Shown: positions 16,572 to 23,959 of the stretch, piece after piece
How the letters are laid out: each line of letters opens with the position of its first letter
Numbering within the stretch: position 1 is the stretch's first letter
Origin: an uncultured Planctomycetaceae bacterium
Lineage (GTDB): Bacteria > Planctomycetota > Planctomycetia > Planctomycetales > Planctomycetaceae
Length of the DNA: 64,000 bases
Assembly: GCA_943787265.1 (NCBI GenBank)
Contig: CALSLT010000033.1
Span: 47,925-111,924 of the forward strand
Reading direction: 5' to 3'
Position numbers and translations under genes: made by a program
The notes under the pieces: generated by a model
Databases searched by the model: none
What the model saw: the letters and a program-made list of their open reading frames with translations, nothing else
Told to the model about the DNA's origin: nothing

Positions 16572-18686
16572 ATGCAAGACTTAAGCAAACTCCGCAACAT
16601 CGGTATTTCCGCCCACATCGACTCGGGTAAGACAACACTGACCGAGCGAATCCTTTACTACTCCGGACGGATTCACAAAATCCAGGAAGTTAAAGGTGGC
16701 GATGGCGGAGCAACCATGGACTTCATGGATCTGGAACGTGAGCGTGGGATCACGATCCAGTCTGCATGCACGGCCGTCGAATGGAACGGCAGCCCGATTA
16801 ACGTTATCGACACGCCGGGCCACGTTGACTTCACCGTCGAAGTGGAACGCTCACTTCGCGTCCTCGACGGAGCTGTCCTCGTTCTGTGTGCCGTCGGCGG
16901 TGTTCAGAGCCAGTCTCTGACGGTCGATCGTCAGATGAAGCGTTACGGTGTCCCAAGAATCGCGTTCATCAATAAGATGGACCGAACGGGTTCCGACCCA
17001 GACAGCGTTGTTGAACAAATCATTGACAAGCTCGGCGTGACTGCCGTCCCATTGCAGATTCCAATCGGCAAAGAAGCGGATTACAAAGGTGCCGTCGACC
17101 TGATCAACATGGAAGCCGTCTACTTTGAAGGCGAGCAGGGCGTCGACGTCGTTCGTAAGGAAATTCCTGCCGACCTGAAAGACGCGGCCGACGCAGCCAG
17201 AGCTCACATGCTGGAGCAACTGTCGTTGTTCGATGACGACCTGATGGAAACGCTGCTCGAAGAAAATGAGCCATCGGTCGAAGATATCCACAAGATTGTC
17301 CGACGAGCGACCCTGTCTCAGGAGATCACTCCGGTACTGATGGGAACGGCCTATCGGAACGCCGGTGTGCAGGAACTCCTCGACGCCGTCGTCCGTTACC
17401 TGCCTAGCCCACCAGAGCGTGAAGTATTCGGCCAGGACCTCAAGAATCTTGACGAATCCGGTAAAGGAGCACCGATCCCACTGACGCCAGATGAAGACAA
17501 ACCGCTCGTCACGATGGCTTTCAAAACAGTCATGGAAGCGTTCGGTCAGTTGACGTTCTGCCGCGTTTACCAAGGCAAGATCATCAAAGGCGACAGCTAC
17601 ATTAACGCTCGAACAGGCCGAAAGGTTCGCTTCGGACGACTTCTCAGAATGCACGCTGACGACCGCGAAGAAATCGAAGAAGCTGGCCCTGGTGACATCG
17701 TCGCCGTGGTTGGTGTCGACTGCGCATCTGGTGACACATTCTGTGGCGACGGTGCAAACGTCGCCTTGGAAAACATTTTCGTACCGGAAGCCGTCATCCG
17801 CCTTTCAGTCGAACCGCTCACGCGGGAAGGCTCGGACAGACTCGGCAAGGCCTTGGAGCGTTTTCGCCGCGAAGACCCAACGTTTCGCGTCATGACCGAC
17901 GTCGAGACAAACGAGACGATCATCGCCGGTATGGGGCAGCTTCATCTTGAAGTCTACATCGAGCGGATGAAGCGAGAGTACAACGTTGAAGCAGTCGTCG
18001 GTGAGCCGAAAGTCGCCTACCGCGAATGCCCGACGAAAGAAGTTTCGTTCAACTTCAAACATAAAAAGCAGACGGGTGGTTCTGGCCAGTTCGCTCACAT
18101 TGTCGGAAAGCTGACCCCACTGCCGGAAGACGCTGAAGAGCCTTACGTCTTCAACAATAATATTTCCCAGGGACGTATTCCTAAGGAATACATTCCGGCC
18201 GTTGATAAGGGCTTCCAACGATGTATCCCTAAAGGCCCTCTCTGCGAATGTGAAGTTGTCGGCATGCAGATCGACCTGGACGACGGCAGCTATCACGATG
18301 TTGACTCCTCAGAAATGGCGTTCAACACGGCTGGCTTCAACTGTGGGCGAGAGTCGCTGCAGAAAGCAAAAATGGCTTTGCTCGAGCCAATCATGACACT
18401 GGACATCGAAGCCCCCGAAGAATACCAGGGCTCGATCTGCGGTCACCTCTCCAGTAAGCGAGGTCTGATTAATTCCAGCGATGCGAAGAACAAAACGACT
18501 TACATCGTCGGAGAAGTTCCACTGGCCGAAATGTTCGACTACGCGAATGAACTTCGATCGATGACGCAGGGGAAAGGTCAGTTCTCGATGGAATTCCTGC
18601 GGTACAAGCAGGTGCCTGGAAACGTCCAGACCGAAGTCATCGAAAAACGCCGTAAGGAAAAAGAAGAACGAATGGCAACTGCCTAA
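16572..18686 (+). CDS. fusA: Elongation factor G, mitochondrial-EF-G1-like type
   Basis: 704 residues, full length. EF-G is the GTPase that drives ribosomal translocation. GTP-binding motifs: G1 AHIDSGKTTLTERILYY at residues 14-30, G2 ERERGITIQSACTA, G3 DTPGHVDF, G4 NKMD. Domains II to V follow, with the domain IV GGSGQFAHIVGKL and NNNISQGRIPKEYIPAV and the domain V LEPIMTLDIEAPEEYQG. The G1 region reads IDSGKTTLTERILYYSG rather than the usual bacterial IDAGKTTTTERILFYTG, which resembles mitochondrial EF-G1. It is not in a str operon, since rpsL, rpsG and tuf are absent nearby. A strong terminator follows. Confidence 0.95.
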   Translation: MQDLSKLRNIGISAHIDSGKTTLTERILYYSGRIHKIQEVKGGDGGATMDFMDLERERGITIQSACTAVEWNGSPINVIDTPGHVDFTVEVERSLRVLDGAVLVLCAVGGVQSQSLTVDRQMKRYGVPRIAFINKMDRTGSDPDSVVEQIIDKLGVTAVPLQIPIGKEADYKGAVDLINMEAVYFEGEQGVDVVRKEIPADLKDAADAARAHMLEQLSLFDDDLMETLLEENEPSVEDIHKIVRRATLSQEITPVLMGTAYRNAGVQELLDAVVRYLPSPPEREVFGQDLKNLDESGKGAPIPLTPDEDKPLVTMAFKTVMEAFGQLTFCRVYQGKIIKGDSYINARTGRKVRFGRLLRMHADDREEIEEAGPGDIVAVVGVDCASGDTFCGDGANVALENIFVPEAVIRLSVEPLTREGSDRLGKALERFRREDPTFRVMTDVETNETIIAGMGQLHLEVYIERMKREYNVEAVVGEPKVAYRECPTKEVSFNFKHKKQTGGSGQFAHIVGKLTPLPEDAEEPYVFNNNISQGRIPKEYIPAVDKGFQRCIPKGPLCECEVVGMQIDLDDGSYHDVDSSEMAFNTAGFNCGRESLQKAKMALLEPIMTLDIEAPEEYQGSICGHLSSKRGLINSSDAKNKTTYIVGEVPLAEMFDYANELRSMTQGKGQFSMEFLRYKQVPGNVQTEVIEKRRKEKEERMATA

Positions 18687-18724
18687 GTACATGCCATCGT
18701 GTTAACGAAATTGATGAATCCTGA

Positions 18725-18758
18725 GTCGAGCGAAGCACTGGCTTCGCTCGACTTTTTT
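18725..18758 (+). terminator. Intrinsic terminator after EF-G
   Basis: Perfect 12-bp stem GTCGAGCGAAGC (18725-18736) / GCTTCGCTCGAC (18741-18752), ACTG loop, then six T. Confidence 0.92.
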
Positions 18759-18891
18759 CGTGCGCTGAGCTCCTGCGGTCGTTAGAGGATCGGCCATACT
18801 TGCCATTTCAAAGACTCTCCGACATTCTCATCGTGAGAACTGACCAGCTAATGGCTAACATGACAATTGCCTCGTCCTGTAAGGCTTCGAG

Positions 18892-19881
18892 ATGACAAAT
18901 AGAATTTCAAATCTGCCCAGGATGATCTTGGTCATAGGAATCCTGTTCTGCCGAATTACCGCGTCAGCGGAAGACAGCTCTTCGCGTGGCGTTCAAGTAA
19001 CTAAACATGCCGAAGGCTTTGAGTTTAGCGATGGCGGAAAGCCGATCCTGTTCTACCAGGCAAAACCAAAGTCACTGGATGGGAAGTTCGAACGATCCGG
19101 CTATGTGCATCCGCTGCGAAATCTCGATGGCAATGTCATCTCTGAGGATTTTCCGGCTGACCATCTTCACCACCGCGGAATCTTCTGGGCATGGCACCAG
19201 CTCTACGTCGGCGACACACAGATCGGCGATCCGTGGATTTGCCGCAACTTTCTTTCGCGAGTCGATGATGTCGCCATCGTCGAAAGCCGCGTCAACACGG
19301 CCGCGATACTGGCAACTGCGCACTGGGTATCGCCGGATTGGCTGGACGAAGCAGGAGCTCAGAAGCCGATTGTTCGTGAGGAAACGCGGATCGAAGTTTG
19401 GCCCGAGCAGGAAAATAGCCGGACGATCGATATTCGGATCAAACTGGCAGCCCTCGAACCGGAAGTTCGAATCGGCGGATCAGACGACGTTAAAGGGTAC
19501 GGAGGATTTTCACCGCGCCTGCGACTCCCCAAAGACATTCACTTCACGGCCGAGGCGGGAGAAGTCGAGCCTCAAAAAACGGCAGTCAACGCGAGTCCGT
19601 GGATGGATATCTCCGGCACGTTCGACGAAGCAAACGGTAATCGAAAAGGCTCGACGAGCGGTGTGACGATTCTCTGCCACCCATCGTTGCCGGGTTTTCC
19701 TCAAATGTGGATTCTTCGAAAAGCTCGAAGCATGCAAAACCCGGTCTACCCCGGACGAACGCCTGTGAAACTCCCCACCAAAGAACCCCTTGAGCTGCGT
19801 TACCGCCTGGTCGTCCACCGCGGCTCGGCTTCGAAAGAGCAGATTTCAAGCTGGTTCGAGACTTACGCCGCAGAAAAGTAA
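18892..19881 (+). CDS. Secreted DUF6807 (PmoA-family) protein
   Basis: 329 residues. The signal peptide is MILVIGILFCRITASA. The core matches DUF6807: YVHPLRNLDGNVISEDFPAD directly followed by HLHHRGIFWAWHQ (residues about 91-103), GDPWICRNFLSRV, RTIDIRIKLAALEP, YGGFSPRLRLPKDI, PWMDISGTFD and GVTILCHPSLPGFPQMWILR. The His-rich HLHHRG motif is the family's signature and suggests metal binding or catalysis, but no biochemical role is established. Despite the Pfam nickname PmoA, it is not the methane monooxygenase membrane subunit. Such genes often neighbour sugar dehydrogenases in planctomycetes, but not here. Confidence 0.85.
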   Translation: MTNRISNLPRMILVIGILFCRITASAEDSSSRGVQVTKHAEGFEFSDGGKPILFYQAKPKSLDGKFERSGYVHPLRNLDGNVISEDFPADHLHHRGIFWAWHQLYVGDTQIGDPWICRNFLSRVDDVAIVESRVNTAAILATAHWVSPDWLDEAGAQKPIVREETRIEVWPEQENSRTIDIRIKLAALEPEVRIGGSDDVKGYGGFSPRLRLPKDIHFTAEAGEVEPQKTAVNASPWMDISGTFDEANGNRKGSTSGVTILCHPSLPGFPQMWILRKARSMQNPVYPGRTPVKLPTKEPLELRYRLVVHRGSASKEQISSWFETYAAEK

Positions 19882-19954
19882 CGGCCTCAGCCCGTCGCAG
19901 GGGCGCGTGCGGAACTGGCCGCTCGATGAAACTTGTGCAGAAACCGCTCCGCGC

Positions 19955-19987
19955 AAGAAAAGACCGCCTCGCATCCCTGCGAGGCGG
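19955..19987 (-). terminator. Terminator-like hairpin on the minus strand, far downstream of mraZ
   Basis: Perfect 10-bp stem CCGCCTCGCA (19964-19973) / TGCGAGGCGG (19978-19987) with a 4-base loop. Read on the minus strand it is followed by TCTTTTCTT. It faces mraZ, whose stop is 485 bases away, which suggests a long 3' untranslated stretch or an unannotated minus-strand transcript. Confidence 0.65.
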
Positions 19988-20471
19988 CTGAGTGAGCGCC
20001 ATCTCTTCTCTGATTCACTCTTCCATGAGCGATCGGAACTTCGTGCTTCCCGGTGCGTCCTTGCATCCGATCAGAAGCAGTCAGCCAGTTGGTGTCGAAG
20101 ATGGGGCGACACCAAATGCACTCGATCCCTCAAGTGTCCAGTTCCGCGAGGCCCGGTCAGGCAGCGGACAACATCCGTGATGTACTTCTCTGATGCGAAT
20201 CCAGGATTGATTTCAAGCAACGAACACCAACGACAGATGCCAATCCATGGCTAGTTCTGCTCGCCGTGGTGCGGTGATCGATGCATGACGCTCATACCGA
20301 ACAGCTCAGCCAGCAATCGCCTTCCTTGACGAGTCCAAGAGGTTTCCCCATTGGCGCGGCTTCAGTCCATCAACAGAAACGATCCGTCGTCTCTGACCTT
20401 TCCGTGGTCGGTTGGCAGCCTCCTTTGCAATTGTCGTGTTCGAATTTCGAAACGAGTCCAACTCGTTCGAG
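19988..20471. other. Non-coding space between a minus-strand terminator and mraZ
   Basis: No supportable reading frame on either strand. It contains a perfect 9-bp hairpin, TTGGTGTCG (20089-20097) / CGACACCAA (20107-20115), with a 9-base loop. rsmH, the usual gene after mraZ, is not here. Confidence 0.5.
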
Positions 20472-20909
20472 TCACTCATAAGCGTGTTCTGCGATCTCGT
20501 CGAACTGAGGATTCAACTGAGCAACGTACGCGTCCCAACGTGTTGCATCCCAAAGTTCCAGATGATCGCTGACTCCCAGCAGCACGACTTCGCGTTTGAG
20601 TTCTGCAAACGCCTTGAGTCGGTCGGGAACCCGCAGGCGGCCCTGAGAATCTACGTCCAGGTGCTCCGCCCTGGCGTAAAAGAGCCGCATGTAGTTGCGG
20701 ACGTCGGCTTTGCCCGCCGATTTCTCGGAGAAGCGGTGAGCCAGTGCTTCGAAATCTTTCGGAGTAAAAACGGCAAGCGACTTTTCCGTCCATGGAGCCA
20801 GAAACAGCGACTTCAGGTCCGTGCCACCCAAGTCTTCGCGCACACGCTTCGGGACGGCTAGCCGCCCTTTGTCGTCGAGCGTCCTTGGCCACGTCCCCGT
20901 CAGAGCCAT
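20472..20909 (-). CDS. mraZ: Transcriptional regulator MraZ
   Basis: 145 residues, normal length. MraZ is a double SpoVT/AbrB-like DNA-binding protein that forms rings and regulates the division and cell wall (dcw) cluster, including itself. Both motifs are visible: RTLDDKGRLAVPKRVRE (residues about 9-25) and DVDSQGRLRVPDRL (about 85-98). The start at 20909 has GGGAG about 11 bases upstream. Uniquely well placed, four TGTGG boxes with exact 10-bp spacing lie 26-60 bases before the ATG beneath a recognisable promoter. The usual downstream partner rsmH (mraW) is absent, so the gene stands alone, consistent with planctomycetes having dispersed or lost much of the dcw cluster. Confidence 0.95.
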   Translation of the reverse strand: MALTGTWPRTLDDKGRLAVPKRVREDLGGTDLKSLFLAPWTEKSLAVFTPKDFEALAHRFSEKSAGKADVRNYMRLFYARAEHLDVDSQGRLRVPDRLKAFAELKREVVLLGVSDHLELWDATRWDAYVAQLNPQFDEIAEHAYE

Positions 20910-20934
20910 TTGTCACCAGTTACTCCCGGTTTTT

Positions 20935-20969
20935 CCACACAGTCCCACAATACTCCACAACTTTCCACA
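20935..20969 (-). promoter_or_regulatory. MraZ operator: four 10-bp-spaced TGTGG boxes
   Basis: On the plus strand CCACA... on the minus strand TGTGG occurs at 20935-20939, 20945-20949, 20955-20959 and 20965-20969, with a period of exactly 10. Known MraZ operators in E. coli and mycoplasmas are arrays of short TGGG/GTG-type boxes with 10-bp periodicity immediately upstream of mraZ. Position over the expected transcription start fits autorepression. Confidence 0.82.
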
Positions 20970-20996
20970 CATTAATCAGCAGATCCCGATGGTCAA
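20969..20996 (-). promoter_or_regulatory. Sigma-70-like promoter of mraZ
   Basis: Minus strand -35 TTGACC (20996-20991), 16-base spacer, -10 TAATGT (20974-20969). The expected start near 20962 lies within the TGTGG array, so a bound MraZ ring would block RNA polymerase. Confidence 0.65.
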
Positions 20997-21119
20997 GCCA
21001 GTGTTTCAAAAGTCGCGACAGACCGGTGGCTCGATTGGTCGCAGGTACTTGCCACAAAGCAACTTGTGACTTCGAAAGTTTTTTGTCGGGACGGCCCATC
21101 AAATACGTAGAGGCCAGTT

Positions 21120-22235
21120 TTACCCGAGCAAAGACGCGTACAGTTTTGAGTACGATTCGACGACTGAATCCCACGTAAACTGTTCTCGAATAACGCCTTG
21201 CAGTCGACTTGCTCGGAGTTGGGCCGATTGAGGGTCGCTCAGGCAGTCGCTGATCGAATTGGCGAGTTCATCCTGCTGGGAAATCCCCACCAGCACTCCA
21301 CTCTCGCCGGAGGTGATGATCTCTTCCGCGCCTTCCACACGCGTCGAAACGATGGGAATTCCAGCCGCTCCAGCTTCCAGAAGGACGTTTGGCATGCCTT
21401 CCCACTTCGAAGCCAGCACAAACAGGTCGCAGGCTTTCATGAGGCCCGGAACGTCGGCCTGCCAGCCTGCAAGATGGACTCGCGATTCCAGGTGCTGCTC
21501 GGCAATGGCCGTCTGCAGGGCAGCTTCGTCAGGGCCGTGGCCTACGAAGAGAAGGTGAGCTCTCGGGTGCCGATCGGCGATCGACGCAAAACTGTTCAGC
21601 AAGCCGAGAGGGTTCTTCTGCTCATCGAGCCGCCCGACGGAAAGAATAGTTGTGGCTTCTTTCGGAACGCCGAATTGAGACAAGTCGGCAGGCTCTGCTG
21701 TCGCAAAACGTTCAACGTCGACGCCGTTTGGAATGACAACGACTTTCGACTCTGGCAGCCCTGACTCGGATATCGAGAAGTCTGCGACCGACTGACTCAC
21801 GCAAACATGGCGGTTTACGAGATGGTCAGTTCGACGATCGAGCGTCAGTCGCCAGCGCCCGCGTTTCTCGGCGACTCGGATTCCTGAAACGACAACCGGA
21901 ACGCCAGCTCGTTTCGCGGCAAGTCGCCCAGCTATGTTGGCATGAAAGAGGAATGTCTGAAGCACTACCGGCTGTTGCTCTTTCAAACACCGAGCCAATC
22001 CGACAGTCGCTCGCCAGAGTCCTCGCGGGCTTCGCACACGCCCGGCACCGATCGCCGTCACCGGAATGTCCGCAGCTTCCAATGTTTCCGTGAGTGGGCC
22101 TCGGTCGTTCAGCGAAATCACCTGCGGCTGCCAAAGGCTTCGATCGAGGCCGGTCGCGATGCGCACGAGTGCCCGCTCGGCTCCTCCGTGGTCGAGCTCG
22201 GTGATCAGAAAGCTGATGCGTCTCGGCGCTGGCAT
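21120..22235 (-). CDS. Glycosyltransferase family 4 protein
   Basis: 371 residues, GT-B fold. It transfers a sugar from a nucleotide-sugar donor, probably in surface polysaccharide or glycolipid synthesis. Visible: N-terminal acceptor domain starting ISFLITELDHGGAERAL, hinge VIPNGVDVERF (about 167-177), donor domain ILSVGRLDEQKNPLGLL, VGHGPDE (231-237), and the GT4 E-x7-E pair in SKWEGMPNVLLEAGAAG (Glu279 and Glu287). No signal or membrane segment. It stands between mraZ (which starts toward it on the other side of a 210-base space) and a DUF1573 gene with its own terminator, so it is probably monocistronic. Confidence 0.92.
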   Translation of the reverse strand: MPAPRRISFLITELDHGGAERALVRIATGLDRSLWQPQVISLNDRGPLTETLEAADIPVTAIGAGRVRSPRGLWRATVGLARCLKEQQPVVLQTFLFHANIAGRLAAKRAGVPVVVSGIRVAEKRGRWRLTLDRRTDHLVNRHVCVSQSVADFSISESGLPESKVVVIPNGVDVERFATAEPADLSQFGVPKEATTILSVGRLDEQKNPLGLLNSFASIADRHPRAHLLFVGHGPDEAALQTAIAEQHLESRVHLAGWQADVPGLMKACDLFVLASKWEGMPNVLLEAGAAGIPIVSTRVEGAEEIITSGESGVLVGISQQDELANSISDCLSDPQSAQLRASRLQGVIREQFTWDSVVESYSKLYASLLG

Positions 22236-22298
22236 TTCGAAACGTCTTCAACGGAAGGAGAGGTCAGGTACGCGGTCACGCAGGTTGTCACTACGATG

Positions 22299-22333
22299 AA
22301 AAAGCCCGGCCTCTTACAAAGAAGCCGGGCTTT
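22299..22333 (-). terminator. Intrinsic terminator after the DUF1573 gene
   Basis: AAAGCCCGGC (22301-22310) and GCCGGGCTTT (22324-22333) form a 10-bp stem with a 13-base loop. On the minus strand it ends in a T-run. It sits 36 bases past the DUF1573 stop. Confidence 0.85.
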
Positions 22334-22368
22334 GATAATCCAAAGCTATCTTAAACAAGCCGCCACCG

Positions 22369-23391
22369 TCACGAACCAGCGAGAGCGATTCTGCCGTACG
22401 CTCGGAACGTCACCGGATCGGTACGTCCCGGGATCGTCACAGAAATCTGCTCGTCGAGCTTTCCGGTTTTCTGCGGTGCCGTAACGGTCAACGGAATAAT
22501 CTGGATCGGAGCCGCCGTCTTCGGCAACCGAACCTGGAAAACATCCTTCGCCTCGACACAATTGACAGCCGAAACTTCGAACGCCTTTTTGCCTCGAAGA
22601 ACAACCTGCACGGTTTTTTCCTGTCCCGGAGTCATCGTTCCCAGAGACACGATCGAAGGATTGACGACGATGTCAGGCGTCACTTCAGCCTCAACCAGCA
22701 GTGGAACTTTCGGGCTATTTTCGTCGTCGGTCAGCAAAGTGATGCTGTGCCGAAACGGGCCGAAAGGAACCTTGTCACTCAGCGTCACGGTCAAGTCGTA
22801 ATTAACACGCCCGCCGCCGCGAGTCGTTTCCTTGACGACTGCGTCGACAAGTTTGCTGTTCGTCTGAACTTCCTTGATCTTCCAGTCGTCGCGGCCAGCG
22901 TACGCTATTTTCAGCGTCCGTGCGTTCTTCTGCTCGCGGTCAATCTTGCCGAACTGAGCGGAGCCTGGATCGATCACGACGTCGGTACGGATGTAAGCCG
23001 TAATCGGAATTCGCACTTCCTTGTACGACGGCTGGTCGAACACGACGATCACGTTGGAGTCTTTTCTCCGTGTGAACTTACGAGTATCCATCGTGATTTC
23101 GACGTACGCCTCTTCGAGACTCAGCAGCGTCTCCTGGCTGGGCTTCCCAGCTGAGCAACCGCAGGTGGTCCGCACTTCCTGAATGTGAACCGTCTCGTTG
23201 TAGAGGTTCTTCAATTTGAGCCGGTAGCTGGAATCGGATCCGCGGGCGACGACACCGAAATCGTGGGTCGTCTTTTCGAACATCTTCTCGGCCCACATTT
23301 CGTCCGCTTGAGCGACCGAAGCTCCAAAGGCCATTGATGTGGCCAAACCGGTTGCGAGCGAACGTGAAACAAATTGACGTCGTGTGAGCAT
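22369..23391 (-). CDS. Exported DUF1573 protein
   Basis: 340 residues. The N-terminus TRRQFVSRSLATGLATSMAF is a twin-arginine-like or Sec signal ending near VAQA. DUF1573 (an Ig-like, MSP/ASH-type beta-sandwich) is seen at about 38-130: TTHDFGVVARGSDSSYRLKL, TVHIQEVRTTCGCSAG with the family's conserved CGC. Two further sandwich-like repeats follow (AQFGKIDREQKNARTLKI, VSLGTMTPGQEKTVQVVL). Such proteins are abundant in the planctomycete cell envelope, with unknown roles. It is divergent from the large PVC protein at 23960. Confidence 0.85.
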   Translation of the reverse strand: MLTRRQFVSRSLATGLATSMAFGASVAQADEMWAEKMFEKTTHDFGVVARGSDSSYRLKLKNLYNETVHIQEVRTTCGCSAGKPSQETLLSLEEAYVEITMDTRKFTRRKDSNVIVVFDQPSYKEVRIPITAYIRTDVVIDPGSAQFGKIDREQKNARTLKIAYAGRDDWKIKEVQTNSKLVDAVVKETTRGGGRVNYDLTVTLSDKVPFGPFRHSITLLTDDENSPKVPLLVEAEVTPDIVVNPSIVSLGTMTPGQEKTVQVVLRGKKAFEVSAVNCVEAKDVFQVRLPKTAAPIQIIPLTVTAPQKTGKLDEQISVTIPGRTDPVTFRAYGRIALAGS

Positions 23392-23959
23392 GGTCCAGCC
23401 TCGTTGCTGAGTGTTCGAGTGGGAAAGGGCGAGACGAGTACAGCTAAGCCATCATGGCCACCGCCGCACACGCAAATATTCCACACGGGAGGGACGATTG
23501 AGTCTGAAATCCGAAAAGGAGCCCAGTGTTTATGAGGTCGCGTCCGTCTGGCGAAGCACAACTCGCGGAGCTGCTACCAGTCGAGCGATTGTTATCCGTC
23601 AGTCAGCCTGGCTGGTGAGAACCATCGCGACTGAAAATGATCGTGAGAGAGTTTTTTCGTCAATCGGCCTAAAGTCATGGTGACGTTAGTTCTGGTGTTG
23701 CCCGATGTCAATATATGCAGATTCCGTAAGAGAGTGACTGTGCGTTGGGATTAACTGTTTCAGACGGAACCGGTCAGAACCTTTAGGTCTTGCAAAGTCC
23801 GACCTGCAACAAGGTTCAAACTGCCAACATTCGAATCGCGACTCGAATGAAGTGACTGCCCAAAGAAGCTAGATTTATCGGACGCATCTTCGGTGGTTGA
23901 TCCGTCGGCGTCTTGAGATGCGTCATAAGGTCAGTTCAGGAATTTCCAGCGAGGAAACT
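23392..23959. other. Divergent promoter space
   Basis: 568 bases between two divergent exported-protein genes. No supportable reading frame and no clear hairpin or repeat was seen. It must hold both promoters; I could not single them out with confidence. Confidence 0.4.

Noticed and set aside
16297..16584. 95-residue frame before EF-G
   Set aside because: Overlaps the EF-G start and has no coding character or ribosome site.
19790..20254. 154-residue frame overlapping the end of the DUF6807 gene
   Set aside because: Arg/Ser/Pro-rich, overlaps a real gene and crosses a strong hairpin.
20476..20916. 146-residue frame overlapping mraZ on the same strand
   Set aside because: Shifted shadow of mraZ, which matches its family perfectly.
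20935..20969. Regular 10-bp repeats as a CRISPR or satellite array
   Set aside because: Units are 10 bp with a 5-base core and sit exactly in the mraZ promoter; operator is the better explanation.
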